Shown here in pieces: positions 7,076 through 16,102 of a DNA stretch of 33,928 nt (the first letter of the stretch is position 1; every line of letters starts with the position of its first letter). A model generated the notes under the pieces. The model did not search any database. It was not told where the DNA came from and saw only the letters and a program-made list of their open reading frames with translations. The DNA is from Glycomyces sp. L485 (GTDB taxonomy: Bacteria > Actinomycetota > Actinomycetes > Mycobacteriales > Micromonosporaceae), in the NCBI RefSeq assembly GCF_022548875.1, contig NZ_JAKZEW010000021.1:36548-70475 (forward strand). The letters run 5' to 3'. Position numbers and translations under genes: made by a program.

Positions 7076-10000
7076 CTAGTCCCCGTCCTTGCTCTGGCCG
7101 GCGGCCTGCGGGTACGTCCACTGCGGCAGCCCGGTCGGCGGCGCGAGCAGTTCTGCCGGTCTGGGGAACACCAGTTTCGCCTCTCCTTCGGTTTCGCGCA
7201 TCGAGTTCGCGACGGTGCGAGGGCCCCACTCGGAGCCGTCGGCGGGTTCGAGCAGGCCGTTGCGGTTGGTCTGGCCCTGTCCGGCGCGGTAGACCAGGCC
7301 GCCGCGGCTTCGCTCCTCTTCCCAGGCGTTGAACAGGAATTCGGCCCGCTCTCGCAGGTAGCTCCCGGCGGCTCCGGTCACGTCCTCGGCCCGTTCGGCC
7401 AGGAGGTCGACTGCGAGTCGCACCTCCGGGGAGGTGCGGTCGAAGGCGGCCGCCGCCGGGTTCGGCGAGGCGTCGCGGCTGCTCTGGCGGATCGCCGCGA
7501 CCAGGGTGCCGGTGGCGCCGCGGTCGAGCGAGCGGCGGGTGAACGGCGTGACCGACAACGCCTCGACCTGCCGGTAGAAGCCGGCGTGGTAGTGGAAGAA
7601 GTCCTCGAAGTGGTCGAGGTCGCGCGGCCGGGTCCAGTTGTAGAGGGTCACCACGAGCCCGGGCCGGGCGGCGTCGCGGCCGACGCGGGAGGACGCCTGG
7701 ATGTACTCGGCGGTGTTCTTGGGCTGCCCGGTGACGACCATGAGCCCGAACCGGGAGACGTCGACGCCCACTTGCAGCATCGATGTCGCCAGTACCGCGC
7801 CGGTTCGCGGTTCGCGTTCGCTCAGCTCGACGGCGCGTGGGTCGGTCTCGCGGCGTTGGCGTCTGGCCTCCATCCGCTCCGAGCGCCAGCCGCGTTTTCG
7901 AACGCTGGTGTCGCACTCGGGATCGAATCCGACCTCCAGGTCCGCGAGGGTGGCGGCGATGTCCTTGGAGGCGATGCGCGAGGTCAGCTCGGTGACCTTG
8001 AGCGTTTCGGAGCCGATCAGTCGCTGCGGGAAGCCGTCGCGGGAGCGGTGGATCCTGATGGACACGTCGTCGTCGAGGTAGCGGCGCATGCCGGCCAGCT
8101 CGCGGGTGGCGTTGAAGTAGCCGACCGGTGTCATGTAGGGGTCGGCGGGCGCTCCGTAGCGGTCGAACTGGGCCTGCCCGGCGATCAGAAGCGTGTCCCA
8201 CAGCCGGATCTCGGCCTGCTTGAGCCGCACGCCGTGAGCGCACAGCCCGAGGTAACGGCGCCCGGGGGTCTCCTCCGAGACCGGATCTTGTCTTGAGAAG
8301 AACGTGTCCTCGATGTCGAGCACCGGGGGCGGGAACAGCGCCACGTCCCGGTTGTATATGCCGCGCACCTGCGAGGCCGATCGTTTGGTGGTGGCGGTGG
8401 AGGCGACGATCTTCGGGCCCGCGGTGCGGCCGTCGGGAAGCGGCCATTGCAGCAGGTAGTCCACGGCCGACTCGAACAGGGCGACACTGGTGCCCAGTGC
8501 CCCCGAGATGAGGTGCAGCTCGTCTTGGATGATCAGGTCCCACGGCCGAGGCCGCACGACCGGTTCGCTGGTCACGGCCGGGTGGCTTCCGGCGGCGTTG
8601 TGGCGGCCTCCGCAGTCGACCTTGCCGTCGAGGTCGGGATGCCGGTAGCCGTGGCGGGGGCAGCGGCTGTCGACCAGGCCGAACAGCATCCCCGCCTCGC
8701 CCTTCCACGGCAGTTGCGCCAGCTTGTCGACCGTGGCGATCATGAACGCGGGCAGGAGCCGGTAGATCTCCTCGTCCACGCTCACCACCGGGACACCTTC
8801 GCCAGGGGAGTCCCGCCTCGAGAACGGGCAGCGGTCGGCGCTGCCGTTGTTGCGGGAGCAGTAGACCAGGACTCGCTGGCGGACCAGGTCCACTTCGATC
8901 GTGTTGGGGTCGAACGGCTCTCCGCACCAGGGGCACGCCTGCAACTGGAGGACCCTCGACCCGGTGGTGCGGCCGGTGTCCTTCATTTCGGCGATGTCGT
9001 CGGCGGCTTCCTGGAAGGTGTTGGGCGTGACCTTCATGCCCACCCACAGGCCGATCCGGAACGGCTCCTCGCCGTACACCGCCGGTTCGGACCGGCGCTG
9101 CAGCTCTGCCGCGCAGACGAGCGACGAGGCCCGTTGGAACTGCTGAGAGGTGAGCAGGCGCAGGGTGTAACGCATGAACACCGCTACCCCGGCGGCGGCG
9201 TCGCGGGCGTCCTCCCCCGACCCGGTGACGCCCTGGAGGCGGCGCATGGCGAGGGTGAACGCCGCCAGGCCGAGATAGGCCTCGGTCTTGCCGCCGCCGG
9301 TCGGAAAGAACAGCAGGTCGACCAGGCCCTGGCGGGTGGCCTGCCGCTCTTTGTGGCCCGGGTCGGCCAGACCGGCCAAGTTCAGCAGCAGGAACGCCAG
9401 CTGGAAGGGCCGCCAGGAGGCGGCTCGGGCGCCTTTCGCCTCGATGGCGGCCAGCGCGGTCGGGAAGTCCTCTCCGGTGGCGGCCCGCCGTGCGGCGACC
9501 TGGGTGTGGATGCGCTGATCGAGCATGGCCTTCTGTGCGAACCTGAACGCCCGCAGGGAGTCGTGGTGCAGTTCGAGACCGTCGTCGGTGAGCAGGTGGA
9601 CGCCCGCGGCAATGCGTTTCGCGATCTTCCGGGCCTTGAGCAGGGCCTCCTCGGCGTGTGGCCGTAGCTGTGCGGGCAGCGCGTCGAGGCGGTCGGCCTG
9701 CTCGTCGAGCCATGCCGCGTACCCGTCGGCCAGCGGTGCGAGCCCTGTCTTCAGGGCGGCGGTGTCGGCTTCGGCGAGGGCGGCCATGGACAGCTCCAGG
9801 CCCGCCAGGTGCTCGGACTCCTCAGGGGACGGTGCCGAGGTGCCGGGGACGTCGGTCACCGGGACCCATTCGGTGACGAGCCGGTGGGCCCGGCGGCCGT
9901 TCTCGACGGTCTCGGCCCTGGCGGCCACGTTGCGGCCCATGACGTATTGGAGCCGGTTGCGGTAGAGCAGGCGCAGGTGCATCTCTTCGGCGTCCTCGGT

Positions 10001-10789
10001 CGCCGCGTCCGGCACCTGGTCGGCCAGCGGGTCGTCCAGCGGCAGGAAGATCGGCGCGGCGCCGTCGCGGGCGCGGATGGTCAATCGGGGCTGGAACAGC
10101 CAGGCCTCGTCGGCGTTGTGGCGGGGTTCGCGTCGGCCGTTGACGAGGCTGACGTCGACCACGGCGCAGTCGTCGCGGTGGCGGGTTTCGATGTGGAGGA
10201 GCACGCAGGCCTCGTCCGGGGACGAGCCGGTCAGCGCCAGGCGCCGGGTTCCCGGTTCAAGCGGGATCTCGCGCTCGTATCGGACCGGGGTGCGCTGCCA
10301 GGTGCGCCTGCCTTTGCCGTCCTCGTCTTCTACGGTGACCTTCTCGTACTGTCCCCAGTCGGCGGTGACGTGGACGGAGTCGGTCTCTCGGGAGACCTTG
10401 AACGACAGGCCCATGCTGGAGGCCCAGAGGCGTCCGGCGTCGACGGGAGGGGTCCGGTCGGGAAGCTCGGCGTCCTCGGTTCCGGCGGTGCCGCTGTCAC
10501 CGTCGTCTTGCTCGTCGGGGTCGTTGGCGGGGTCGTCGTCATCGGTGGGGGCTTCGCCGCGGAGGGTCTTGGGGCCGAGTTGGCCGACCAGGTAGCGTCC
10601 GCGCGGGGTCTCGTTGCGGAATGTCTCGGTGTCGCCGTCCCAGGGGCCGAGGAGGTCGCGGTTCAGGTATTCGATCAGGCCGTCGCGGACGCCGAACGAG
10701 GTGGCCTCCTCGAAGTGCTGTGCGCCGTGCAGCATCTCGGCCGGACTGGGCTGCGGATTGGGATCTGGGGGCTGAGATGGGCTGGCCAT
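7076..10789 (-). CDS. drmA: DISARM helicase DrmA
   Basis: A 1,237-aa superfamily 2 helicase, the central motor of DISARM. Visible motifs: Walker A FFPTGGGKTEAY (Lys501), Walker B QDELH (Asp756-His759), motif III STAT (797-800), a GVDVSRFGLMVV segment and motif VI QASSRVGRD (from Gln1031). A four-cysteine zinc-ribbon-like site (Cys619, Cys622, Cys644, Cys654) lies between motifs I and II. The N-terminal 480 residues are long and acidic. The ATG at 10789 has GGAGG only a few nt upstream; Met19 is an alternative with a poorer site. It starts the drmABC run, 6.7 kb from drmMI. A near-identical short piece recurs at 33809-33857. Confidence 0.93.
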   Translation of the reverse strand: MASPSQPPDPNPQPSPAEMLHGAQHFEEATSFGVRDGLIEYLNRDLLGPWDGDTETFRNETPRGRYLVGQLGPKTLRGEAPTDDDDPANDPDEQDDGDSGTAGTEDAELPDRTPPVDAGRLWASSMGLSFKVSRETDSVHVTADWGQYEKVTVEDEDGKGRRTWQRTPVRYEREIPLEPGTRRLALTGSSPDEACVLLHIETRHRDDCAVVDVSLVNGRREPRHNADEAWLFQPRLTIRARDGAAPIFLPLDDPLADQVPDAATEDAEEMHLRLLYRNRLQYVMGRNVAARAETVENGRRAHRLVTEWVPVTDVPGTSAPSPEESEHLAGLELSMAALAEADTAALKTGLAPLADGYAAWLDEQADRLDALPAQLRPHAEEALLKARKIAKRIAAGVHLLTDDGLELHHDSLRAFRFAQKAMLDQRIHTQVAARRAATGEDFPTALAAIEAKGARAASWRPFQLAFLLLNLAGLADPGHKERQATRQGLVDLLFFPTGGGKTEAYLGLAAFTLAMRRLQGVTGSGEDARDAAAGVAVFMRYTLRLLTSQQFQRASSLVCAAELQRRSEPAVYGEEPFRIGLWVGMKVTPNTFQEAADDIAEMKDTGRTTGSRVLQLQACPWCGEPFDPNTIEVDLVRQRVLVYCSRNNGSADRCPFSRRDSPGEGVPVVSVDEEIYRLLPAFMIATVDKLAQLPWKGEAGMLFGLVDSRCPRHGYRHPDLDGKVDCGGRHNAAGSHPAVTSEPVVRPRPWDLIIQDELHLISGALGTSVALFESAVDYLLQWPLPDGRTAGPKIVASTATTKRSASQVRGIYNRDVALFPPPVLDIEDTFFSRQDPVSEETPGRRYLGLCAHGVRLKQAEIRLWDTLLIAGQAQFDRYGAPADPYMTPVGYFNATRELAGMRRYLDDDVSIRIHRSRDGFPQRLIGSETLKVTELTSRIASKDIAATLADLEVGFDPECDTSVRKRGWRSERMEARRQRRETDPRAVELSEREPRTGAVLATSMLQVGVDVSRFGLMVVTGQPKNTAEYIQASSRVGRDAARPGLVVTLYNWTRPRDLDHFEDFFHYHAGFYRQVEALSVTPFTRRSLDRGATGTLVAAIRQSSRDASPNPAAAAFDRTSPEVRLAVDLLAERAEDVTGAAGSYLRERAEFLFNAWEEERSRGGLVYRAGQGQTNRNGLLEPADGSEWGPRTVANSMRETEGEAKLVFPRPAELLAPPTGLPQWTYPQAAGQSKDGD

Positions 10790-11166
10790 GGCCCTCCGTT
10801 CTCGATTGCCGACGGCTACCGTTCAACATTCTGCACGACCGGTCCGACATGCGTGGCCCGGATCGACATGGCGATGCTCGGTTGTGTCGCACTGCTGAAC
10901 ACGGCTGCTTAATCTGGTCCCCGTTCAGCCGTTCAGTCTCGGCCGATGTGGTGGCACTGCTCGTCGCCCATGCGAAACCTCGGGAGGTGGACACATGGAT
11001 CGGAGACTGTTCTCGGCCTCGGGCGAGCCGCCGTCTGGGAGCCGCGTCCGGGGCCTGGACGCCACCGAGCCGAAAGACGCCGCTGCCAGGTCCGTGCAAC
11101 CTGAAACCGCACTAGCGCTGAGCATTGTCGAAGGGAGCGAGAGGCTTAGGCCGACGGGCTGGACGG
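10790..11166. other. Upstream region of drmABC, no gene seen
   Basis: 377 nt between the membrane-protein stop and the drmA start. Frames are short and motif-free in both directions. It contains a tandem CGTTCAG repeat (near 10922-10935) and a weak inverted repeat, GTGTC...GAACAC, near 10885. Because drmA is separated from drmMI by cargo, this region probably carries an independent promoter for drmABC, but no clear -35/-10 pair could be picked by eye. Confidence 0.4.
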
Positions 11167-11832
11167 TCACAGCTCGGCAGCCTGAGCGATCGACTCGGCG
11201 AGCGAGGAGTGGGCCTTGAAGACCTCGTCGATGATGGCTTCGGTCTGTATGGGTTTCCCGATGATGCTTTGCAGTTCGATGGTCATGTTGTCGGCGCGGA
11301 AGATCGAGACCAGCTCCACCTGTTCGCCCCACGAGCGTTCGCTGGTCGATTCGTAGACCTCGTCCCAGGTCTTCGAAGGAGTCACCGGCTCGTATCCGAT
11401 GTCTAGCGAGTCGGCCGCTTCGCGGGCGTTCTCGTGGTACTCGACCCTCACGTACAACTGGTTCAGAATGGAGATCGGCTCGCTGTACCAGTCGATGCAG
11501 TCGTCGGACTGGACTTCGGCGCAGAGGTCTTCGGTGACGGTGGTCTGTGAGTAGCAGGTGACCGACGCGTACCCTGGCCGCTCGTTTGTATGCCGTTCGG
11601 TCGGCTCCCCCCAGGGGAGATAAATCGGTGCGATCAAGTCGCTGTACTGGTCGAGCTGGAGATCCTCGCACTCGGTGCCGGTCGAGCCGAACGCTCGATC
11701 GTCCGGCGATTCCTGCCCCTGTGGCCTCCAGGAAATACCTTCGTAGAGCACGGCAGCGACGATGAGCAGTGCCCCGGCGAGGAGCCCGAGCTTGAGCAGG
11801 CCGACCTTGGTGATCGAGAATTTGCCGGTCAT
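11167..11832 (-). CDS. Membrane-anchored extracytoplasmic protein, hypothetical
   Basis: A 221-aa protein with a basic N-terminus and one transmembrane helix at about residues 11-30 (LLKLGLLAGALLIVAAVLY). The rest is an acidic domain with several cysteines (TECED, VTCYSQ, EDLCAEV, DDCIDW) that could form disulfides outside the cell. There is no lipobox cysteine, so it is not a lipoprotein. Its ATG overlaps the previous gene's stop as ATGA. It is last in a set of three with the WXG100-like and 330-aa proteins, which points to a cell-envelope or secretion-linked role. No family is recognised. Confidence 0.7.
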   Translation of the reverse strand: MTGKFSITKVGLLKLGLLAGALLIVAAVLYEGISWRPQGQESPDDRAFGSTGTECEDLQLDQYSDLIAPIYLPWGEPTERHTNERPGYASVTCYSQTTVTEDLCAEVQSDDCIDWYSEPISILNQLYVRVEYHENAREAADSLDIGYEPVTPSKTWDEVYESTSERSWGEQVELVSIFRADNMTIELQSIIGKPIQTEAIIDEVFKAHSSLAESIAQAAEL

Positions 11833-12821
11833 CCGAACACCGAACCGGGTTCGGGAAGCGTTAGCTTGTACAGCGGTAGCCCCGTGAAGTCGGAGAAGTA
11901 CTCATCGATCTCCGACCGACTGGACGCGAACGCGTCATCAGCGGCCTCGATGATCCCCGCGATCCCCGAATCGATCTGGCCCAGGATGCCGTGCACATCA
12001 TTCGAGTCGAGGTTGACCTCCTCGGATTCCTTATTCACCAGGTCCGCGGCGGTTCCGATCAGGCTCACCACGGTCGCCTTGGTCATCTCGGCAGCGATCG
12101 CGGGGGCGGCGAATCCCGCGACGGTCGAGTAGGTGATCCCGGCATCGGGTTTGGCGTTGTCGGCGAGGTCGTGGCAAGCGCCGATCGCCTCTACCAAGAG
12201 GCGGTATACGTCCGAACGCGCGGTGTGCAGAGTGTCCTCGTAGATCTGCATGTGGGCGGCGAGGAAGCCCGCCGTGTTGTGGATTCGGGCGATGACGCCT
12301 TCGATCTCGTTCGTCACCATCTCGCGGAAGAGCCGTGCCCGGTCCGACTCCCAGTTCTCCTCATCGAGGTCGCTCTTGACATCGTCGATGACACGTCGGT
12401 TCGAGGACTCGGGCGCCTCCATGTCGAGCGCGCGCACGAATCTCAAGACGGCCTCGTGGGTCGCTGCCACATCCCCCTCTTCCTGCTCGGAGAACTCCTG
12501 GAACGCCCGGTGGACGCCCGAGGCGGCGGCGCTCCCGTCGGTGGTGTTCACCCCGGCGATCGTCTTCCCGTCCTCGAAGTCGACATACGGGTACCCGACA
12601 CCGTTGTACTCCGAGCCGACGAGGTTGAACAGGAAGTCCGAGACCCCTGGGATGTGGAAGTTGGAGGCGATGGTGTCGTTGGCCTTTCGTAGCGCCTGTG
12701 CGATGCAGGCATGCACGAACGCCTTGGAGAACTCGCTCCAGGCCAAGTCCATGTTGTCTTCCGAGTATTCGGAGTCAAGGTAGGGGCGGGACGGCGCGTC
12801 CGCCACCTTGTGTACTGGCAT
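11829..12821 (-). CDS. Large helical protein in WXG100-like gene set
   Basis: A 330-aa protein without signal peptide or obvious transmembrane helix. Most of it reads as long acidic alpha helices (for example FREMVTNEIEGVIARIHNT and the segment around residue 205), a texture like type VII secretion-associated or PPE/EspB-like substrates. A small glycine-rich hydrophobic patch (AGFAAPAIAAEM) lies at about residues 236-247. It begins 33 nt after the WXG100-like stop and overlaps the next gene by 4 nt (ATGA). No enzymatic motif is visible. A secreted-substrate role is inference from context. Confidence 0.68.
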   Translation of the reverse strand: MPVHKVADAPSRPYLDSEYSEDNMDLAWSEFSKAFVHACIAQALRKANDTIASNFHIPGVSDFLFNLVGSEYNGVGYPYVDFEDGKTIAGVNTTDGSAAASGVHRAFQEFSEQEEGDVAATHEAVLRFVRALDMEAPESSNRRVIDDVKSDLDEENWESDRARLFREMVTNEIEGVIARIHNTAGFLAAHMQIYEDTLHTARSDVYRLLVEAIGACHDLADNAKPDAGITYSTVAGFAAPAIAAEMTKATVVSLIGTAADLVNKESEEVNLDSNDVHGILGQIDSGIAGIIEAADDAFASSRSEIDEYFSDFTGLPLYKLTLPEPGSVFG

Positions 12822-12854
12822 TGGGGCTCCTCATGGCACCTGTATCGTTGCAGC

Positions 12855-13289
12855 TCAGTAGATTCGGACGTCGCCGTCCTCGGTCTCGACGACAGTGGCC
12901 TTGTCGGTGTCGTCGATCTCTGTTACGCGGGTGTCCTCGCGGTCGGCTTCGCTCTCCTCGAATTCGGTTCGCAATTCGTCGTATGCGATCCTGTCGAGTT
13001 CGCTTGCGCTTGCGGCGTCTGCGCCGTCGTAGGCATCTGCCTGGGTCTGAAGTGCCTCGCCGTGCTCTTGGAGGTTCTCGATGAAGGCCTCGAGGACGTT
13101 GCCGAAGCCGTCCCGAAGGTTTCGCCAGGTATGCAGCATTGAAGACTCCTCGGCTGCACCGCAACGGAACAGGGCCGGCTCGTCGTACTGCGTGAGGATG
13201 TCGGCGGCCGCCTCGACATCCTCCGCAAGCTCTTTGAGGTAGCGCCCTGCGTGGTGGATCTTCTCCGGGTCGGCCATGATTCCCGACAT
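12855..13289 (-). CDS. WXG100-like small helical protein
   Basis: A 144-aa protein that resembles a helical-hairpin type VII secretion substrate: helix 1 at about residues 8-35, a turn near Trp55 (TWRNLRDGFG, a degenerate WxG), helix 2 to about residue 85, then YDGAD (Tyr87 and Asp91), which matches the YxxxD/E export signal. An acidic tail of about 50 residues follows. The ATG at 13287-13289 has GAGGAGG 6-7 nt upstream and is preferred over upstream starts. It heads a three-gene set. No type VII ATPase or membrane core is in the window, so any secretion would depend on machinery encoded elsewhere. Confidence 0.7.
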   Translation of the reverse strand: MSGIMADPEKIHHAGRYLKELAEDVEAAADILTQYDEPALFRCGAAEESSMLHTWRNLRDGFGNVLEAFIENLQEHGEALQTQADAYDGADAASASELDRIAYDELRTEFEESEADREDTRVTEIDDTDKATVVETEDGDVRIY

Positions 13290-13850
13290 AGCGGCCTCCT
13301 CTTCGGGCGTGTGTGTCCGCTGGATCGCGGTGTATCGGCGGTTCTGGGGGTTGCATCCTGGAAAACCCGTGATCATGCTGATACACATCACCTGCAATGA
13401 ACTGGGTGTTCTTCCGACGACAGCAGGTTACCGCACCGGCACCGCTACAGGGGTACGAGTATCACTCGGTATGCCGAGCCGTTGCGGAGGAGACGATGGG
13501 CACCTGAATTAATGAGCGCCTCCGAGGATGGCCGTCCTCGCCGTGTGGACGGTCGCGATGATCGCCGCCCCGCACCGACCAGGACGAAGGCGGTGAGCCC
13601 ACAGGGTCTCCGCCTCCGTATGCGAAGGAGTTGTTCGAGGGTTCGGACATCTACGAAGCGCTCGTGGAAGACCTGCCACGCGACTATCTCCTAGAAGGAG
13701 CCGATACCCCGCCGGGCGGTTCGAACCGATGTGACTGGAGGTGCTCATCGGCCCGGAGACGCCTCTGCGCCGAGGGAGGGGGCGGGCGCGGCAACGTTGC
13801 GGCCGACCGCGAGCGACGACAACGGTCCGGCCCACCGGCGCACCCGAGTC
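13290..13850. other. Gene-poor spacer with a possible degraded reading frame
   Basis: About 560 nt upstream of the WXG100-like set. There is no intact gene with a credible start. Part of it holds a protein-like plus-strand stretch (13562-13735, listed separately). It probably carries the promoter of the WXG100-like set near 13300-13450, but no convincing hexamers stood out. Confidence 0.35.
13562..13735 (+). pseudogene. Possible remnant of an unknown plus-strand gene
   Basis: The frame opened by the TGA at 13559-13561 reads an acidic, protein-like stretch (PYAKELFEGSDIYEALVE, then DLPRDYLLEG) with G/C-ending codons. It has no start codon with a binding site and runs on into arginine-rich noise. 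It may be the C-terminal remainder of a lost gene, or chance. Confidence 0.2.
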
Positions 13851-14168
13851 TCAGTGCGCGCCGGGGCGTCCTTGCCTGGATCTGGCCTTGCGGACGATGC
13901 TGATCGTGTTGCTGTAGATGATGCGGGCCCAGCAGTCGCCTGCGTCGATCCAGCCTTCGAGCCACTTCGACTCGGGTGGCGGGAAGAGGCGGCCGAGCCC
14001 TTCGACCGTGAGGATGCGGTAGGGCTCCTGCGAGCCGTCGTCGAGCATGACGCGGACCGAGTTCGGGTCGTGTTCGTCATCGCCGTAGACGGTGAAGGTG
14101 AGCGAGTTCGCGAAGCGAAAGCCGCCGAGGCGGTGAGCGGGCTGCGGTTCTTCGGACTCGGCGCTCAC
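13851..14168 (-). CDS. Hypothetical 105-aa protein (second of a coupled pair)
   Basis: A small soluble protein of mixed beta/alpha character, with FRFANSLTFTVYGDD early and a basic C-terminus (VRKARSRQGRPGAH). Its ATG overlaps the stop of the preceding 105-aa gene as ATGA, so the two are almost certainly co-translated. No family, signal peptide or membrane segment is recognised. Paired small genes beside toxin-like neighbours could be a toxin-antitoxin or immunity pair, but nothing in the sequence proves it. Confidence 0.6.
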   Translation of the reverse strand: MSAESEEPQPAHRLGGFRFANSLTFTVYGDDEHDPNSVRVMLDDGSQEPYRILTVEGLGRLFPPPESKWLEGWIDAGDCWARIIYSNTISIVRKARSRQGRPGAH

Positions 14169-14482
14169 GGTCGGAATCCTCTCCGCCAGGCGGCCTCGGG
14201 GAACGGGTTGACCCGGTACCAGATGGCCGCGACCTGTTCGAGGACGATCAGCCGTTCTTCGACGTCGAGCAGCGCCGCGTGATCGGGCTCGACCCGCAGG
14301 CGCGGGTCGCTGTCGAGTTCGAGGACGACGCCGTACCGCGCGGGCCCCTCGGCAAACTCGATGAAGTCGATGCCGACGCCGTCCCCGGCGCGGGGCCAGG
14401 AAACCGTCGCCGGGTGACCGGCGATGTCGATCTCGCCGACTACATCGATCAGCAATCCGGTCGGTGTCCGTGGTCGCGTCAT
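14165..14482 (-). CDS. Hypothetical 105-aa protein (first of a coupled pair)
   Basis: A small acidic protein (VVGEIDIAGHPATVSW; DVEERLIVLEQVAAIWYRVN). The ATG at 14480-14482 is set by GGAGG 6 nt upstream; the longer frame above it has low-complexity, arginine-rich sequence and is not credible. It overlaps the next gene by 4 nt. The function is unknown. A beta-rich N-terminal half followed by a C-terminal helix suggests a compact single domain. Confidence 0.62.
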   Translation of the reverse strand: MTRPRTPTGLLIDVVGEIDIAGHPATVSWPRAGDGVGIDFIEFAEGPARYGVVLELDSDPRLRVEPDHAALLDVEERLIVLEQVAAIWYRVNPFPEAAWRRGFRP

Positions 14483-14926
14483 GGCGCCTCCGTTTGATCC
14501 TGGTGAAAACCGGTGAGGAGAGGCCCCACCAACGGCAGCGCCGAGCCGCCTCCCCTCACCGCGCCGACGCACCCCACCGCGCATCGACTCCTCGACCGTA
14601 CGGGAGGCGACTGCCGATTCCAAGCCTCTGACCTGGGGTTTAATTCGACACGGTTGGACACTATGCACAGTTCGGTTCAGGTGGCGGCCTGTGTTGAGCG
14701 CCTTCGCCGGGAGGTGTCGATGGTCGACACTGGAGGTGCGGAATCTTCGGATGGCTTGTCGTCGAAATAGCAGCCGAGACCTGCTGGCGCGGGCCCCGGC
14801 TGGGTTGCAGTGGATCTGTCTGGACTTGTCGGCGCTTCGGCTTGTACCGCCGGTTGCCTGGCCTCAGGCACCTGGGAGGTGTGTCAGCACCAGTAGGTGT
14901 CGGGGCCGATGGGTTCGACGCTGGTC
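14483..14926. other. Spacer between the 105-aa pair and the DUF397 gene
   Basis: 444 nt. Frames in both directions are short, with no recognisable domain. It lies downstream of the DUF397 stop and upstream of the 105-aa pair, so it should contain a promoter for the pair; a CATAGT hexamer near 14660 on the minus strand is a weak -10 candidate without a matching -35. Confidence 0.35.
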
Positions 14927-15112
14927 TCAGCGCTTCGCGTTGGCCAGCAAGGCGACGAAGTCGCCCTGGGCCAGCCCGAAGACCGGGGAGTCCTCGGACA
15001 GCTTGGAGTCGCGGACCTCGAACCCGGCACCGGTGGCACGGGCTTCAACGCAGTTGCTGCCAGCGTCGCCGTTGCCGGAGCGGCTGGACTTGCGCCACTT
15101 CGTTGTCGTCAT
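14927..15112 (-). CDS. DUF397 small regulatory partner protein
   Basis: A 61-aa DUF397 protein with the usual landmarks: WRKSSRS near the N-terminus (Trp6), NCVEA (20-24), VRDSK (33-37) and an FVALLANAKR end. DUF397 proteins are almost confined to actinomycetes and usually sit beside an XRE-DUF5753 regulator, with which they form regulatory or toxin-antitoxin-like pairs affecting development. Here the ATG overlaps the regulator's stop by 4 nt (ATGA), confirming the pair. Confidence 0.9.
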   Translation of the reverse strand: MTTTKWRKSSRSGNGDAGSNCVEARATGAGFEVRDSKLSEDSPVFGLAQGDFVALLANAKR

Positions 15113-15930
15113 AGCAGTTGGAAATCCTTAATCGGTATGGCCTTCTTGACGGACTCGTCGAAGGCGTTCTGGAACGAGGCGACCGTCTCGGCGACCTCGA
15201 AGTAACGAGCCCCTTCGAACGATTCTAGGTAGGCCGTCTTCGGGAACTCCCCGCCCTCGAACTCGAAGATCTCGAACGCGCTCCCGGCGCATCGGAATGC
15301 GCCGGCCCCGAAGGGGACCACCAGGAACTTGAACAGCGAGTAGTCCCGGTCGAGCTGCTTGAGGTGCTCCAGTTGGGCGGCCATCACCTCGGGCCCGTCG
15401 ATCTGACGCCGCAGGGCCGCTTCCGAGGTCATGTAGACGACCTCGGGGAGCCAGTCGCGCTCCATGAAGCTGATCTGGCGGTCACGCCGGAACCCGGCGG
15501 CTCCGGCAGGTCCCTTGCGGTCGGGTGCGTTGTCGTCGCGGATCGCCGCGTTGTAGTCCTCGGTCTGGAACAGGCCGGTGATGAGCTCGGACTCGCAGAT
15601 CAAGATCTTGGACGCGGTGAGCTCCATCTGGAGGAAGGTGAAGAACACCGAGGGAATCTTGAAGGAGTGGAACAGGTCAGGGGTCTCGGAGGATTCGGCC
15701 AGCCGCACCAGGTTCTCGGTCTCCTCCGGGCTGAGCCCGTAGAGGCGCGCGAAGCCGAGCATGTCGGTCCACCTGACCTGGGGCGAGCGGGCGTGCTCGA
15801 GGTCCCGGATCTTCGTGATGCTCATCTTGAGCTGATCGGCCGCGCGTTTGTGGGTGTACCTCGACCGCTGGCGGTACTGCACGAGCAACCGTGCAATCTG
15901 GATGTTGGTCAGGAAGGCCTTCGTGCTCAT
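15109..15930 (-). CDS. XRE-family regulator with DUF5753 domain
   Basis: A 273-aa DNA-binding protein. The helix-turn-helix lies at about residues 10-65 (LLVQYRQRSRYTHKRAAD, then the recognition region KMSITKIRDLEHAR). The rest (about 90-270) is DUF5753, a C-terminal domain common in actinomycete regulators, with FLQMELTASKILICES, LITGLFQTEDY and a PFGAGAF segment. The ATG at 15928-15930 gives the usual N-terminus; there is no clear ribosome binding site, so the message may be leaderless. It is followed by its DUF397 partner. Whether it controls DISARM genes or only itself cannot be told from the sequence. Confidence 0.9.
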   Translation of the reverse strand: MSTKAFLTNIQIARLLVQYRQRSRYTHKRAADQLKMSITKIRDLEHARSPQVRWTDMLGFARLYGLSPEETENLVRLAESSETPDLFHSFKIPSVFFTFLQMELTASKILICESELITGLFQTEDYNAAIRDDNAPDRKGPAGAAGFRRDRQISFMERDWLPEVVYMTSEAALRRQIDGPEVMAAQLEHLKQLDRDYSLFKFLVVPFGAGAFRCAGSAFEIFEFEGGEFPKTAYLESFEGARYFEVAETVASFQNAFDESVKKAIPIKDFQLL

Positions 15931-16102
15931 GACACGGATAGTGGCAGATCGACTACAACCACCACAACCCTCTGAACAGCGTTTCCGACACCCGGATCGA
16001 CGTAACCCGCCTACGTAACCCACGTCTTGTCGAGAATCCGACAGAGGCCGGTGACCGCTTCGCGGCGATCCCTCTGTGCGATACCGGTGCCCGGTCCACT
16101 CA

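Noticed and set aside
6039-9713. A 1,224-codon minus-strand frame overlapping drmA and drmB
   Set aside because: It is arginine/proline-rich out-of-frame sequence of drmA/drmB without domains; the real frames hold the helicase and DUF1998 motifs.
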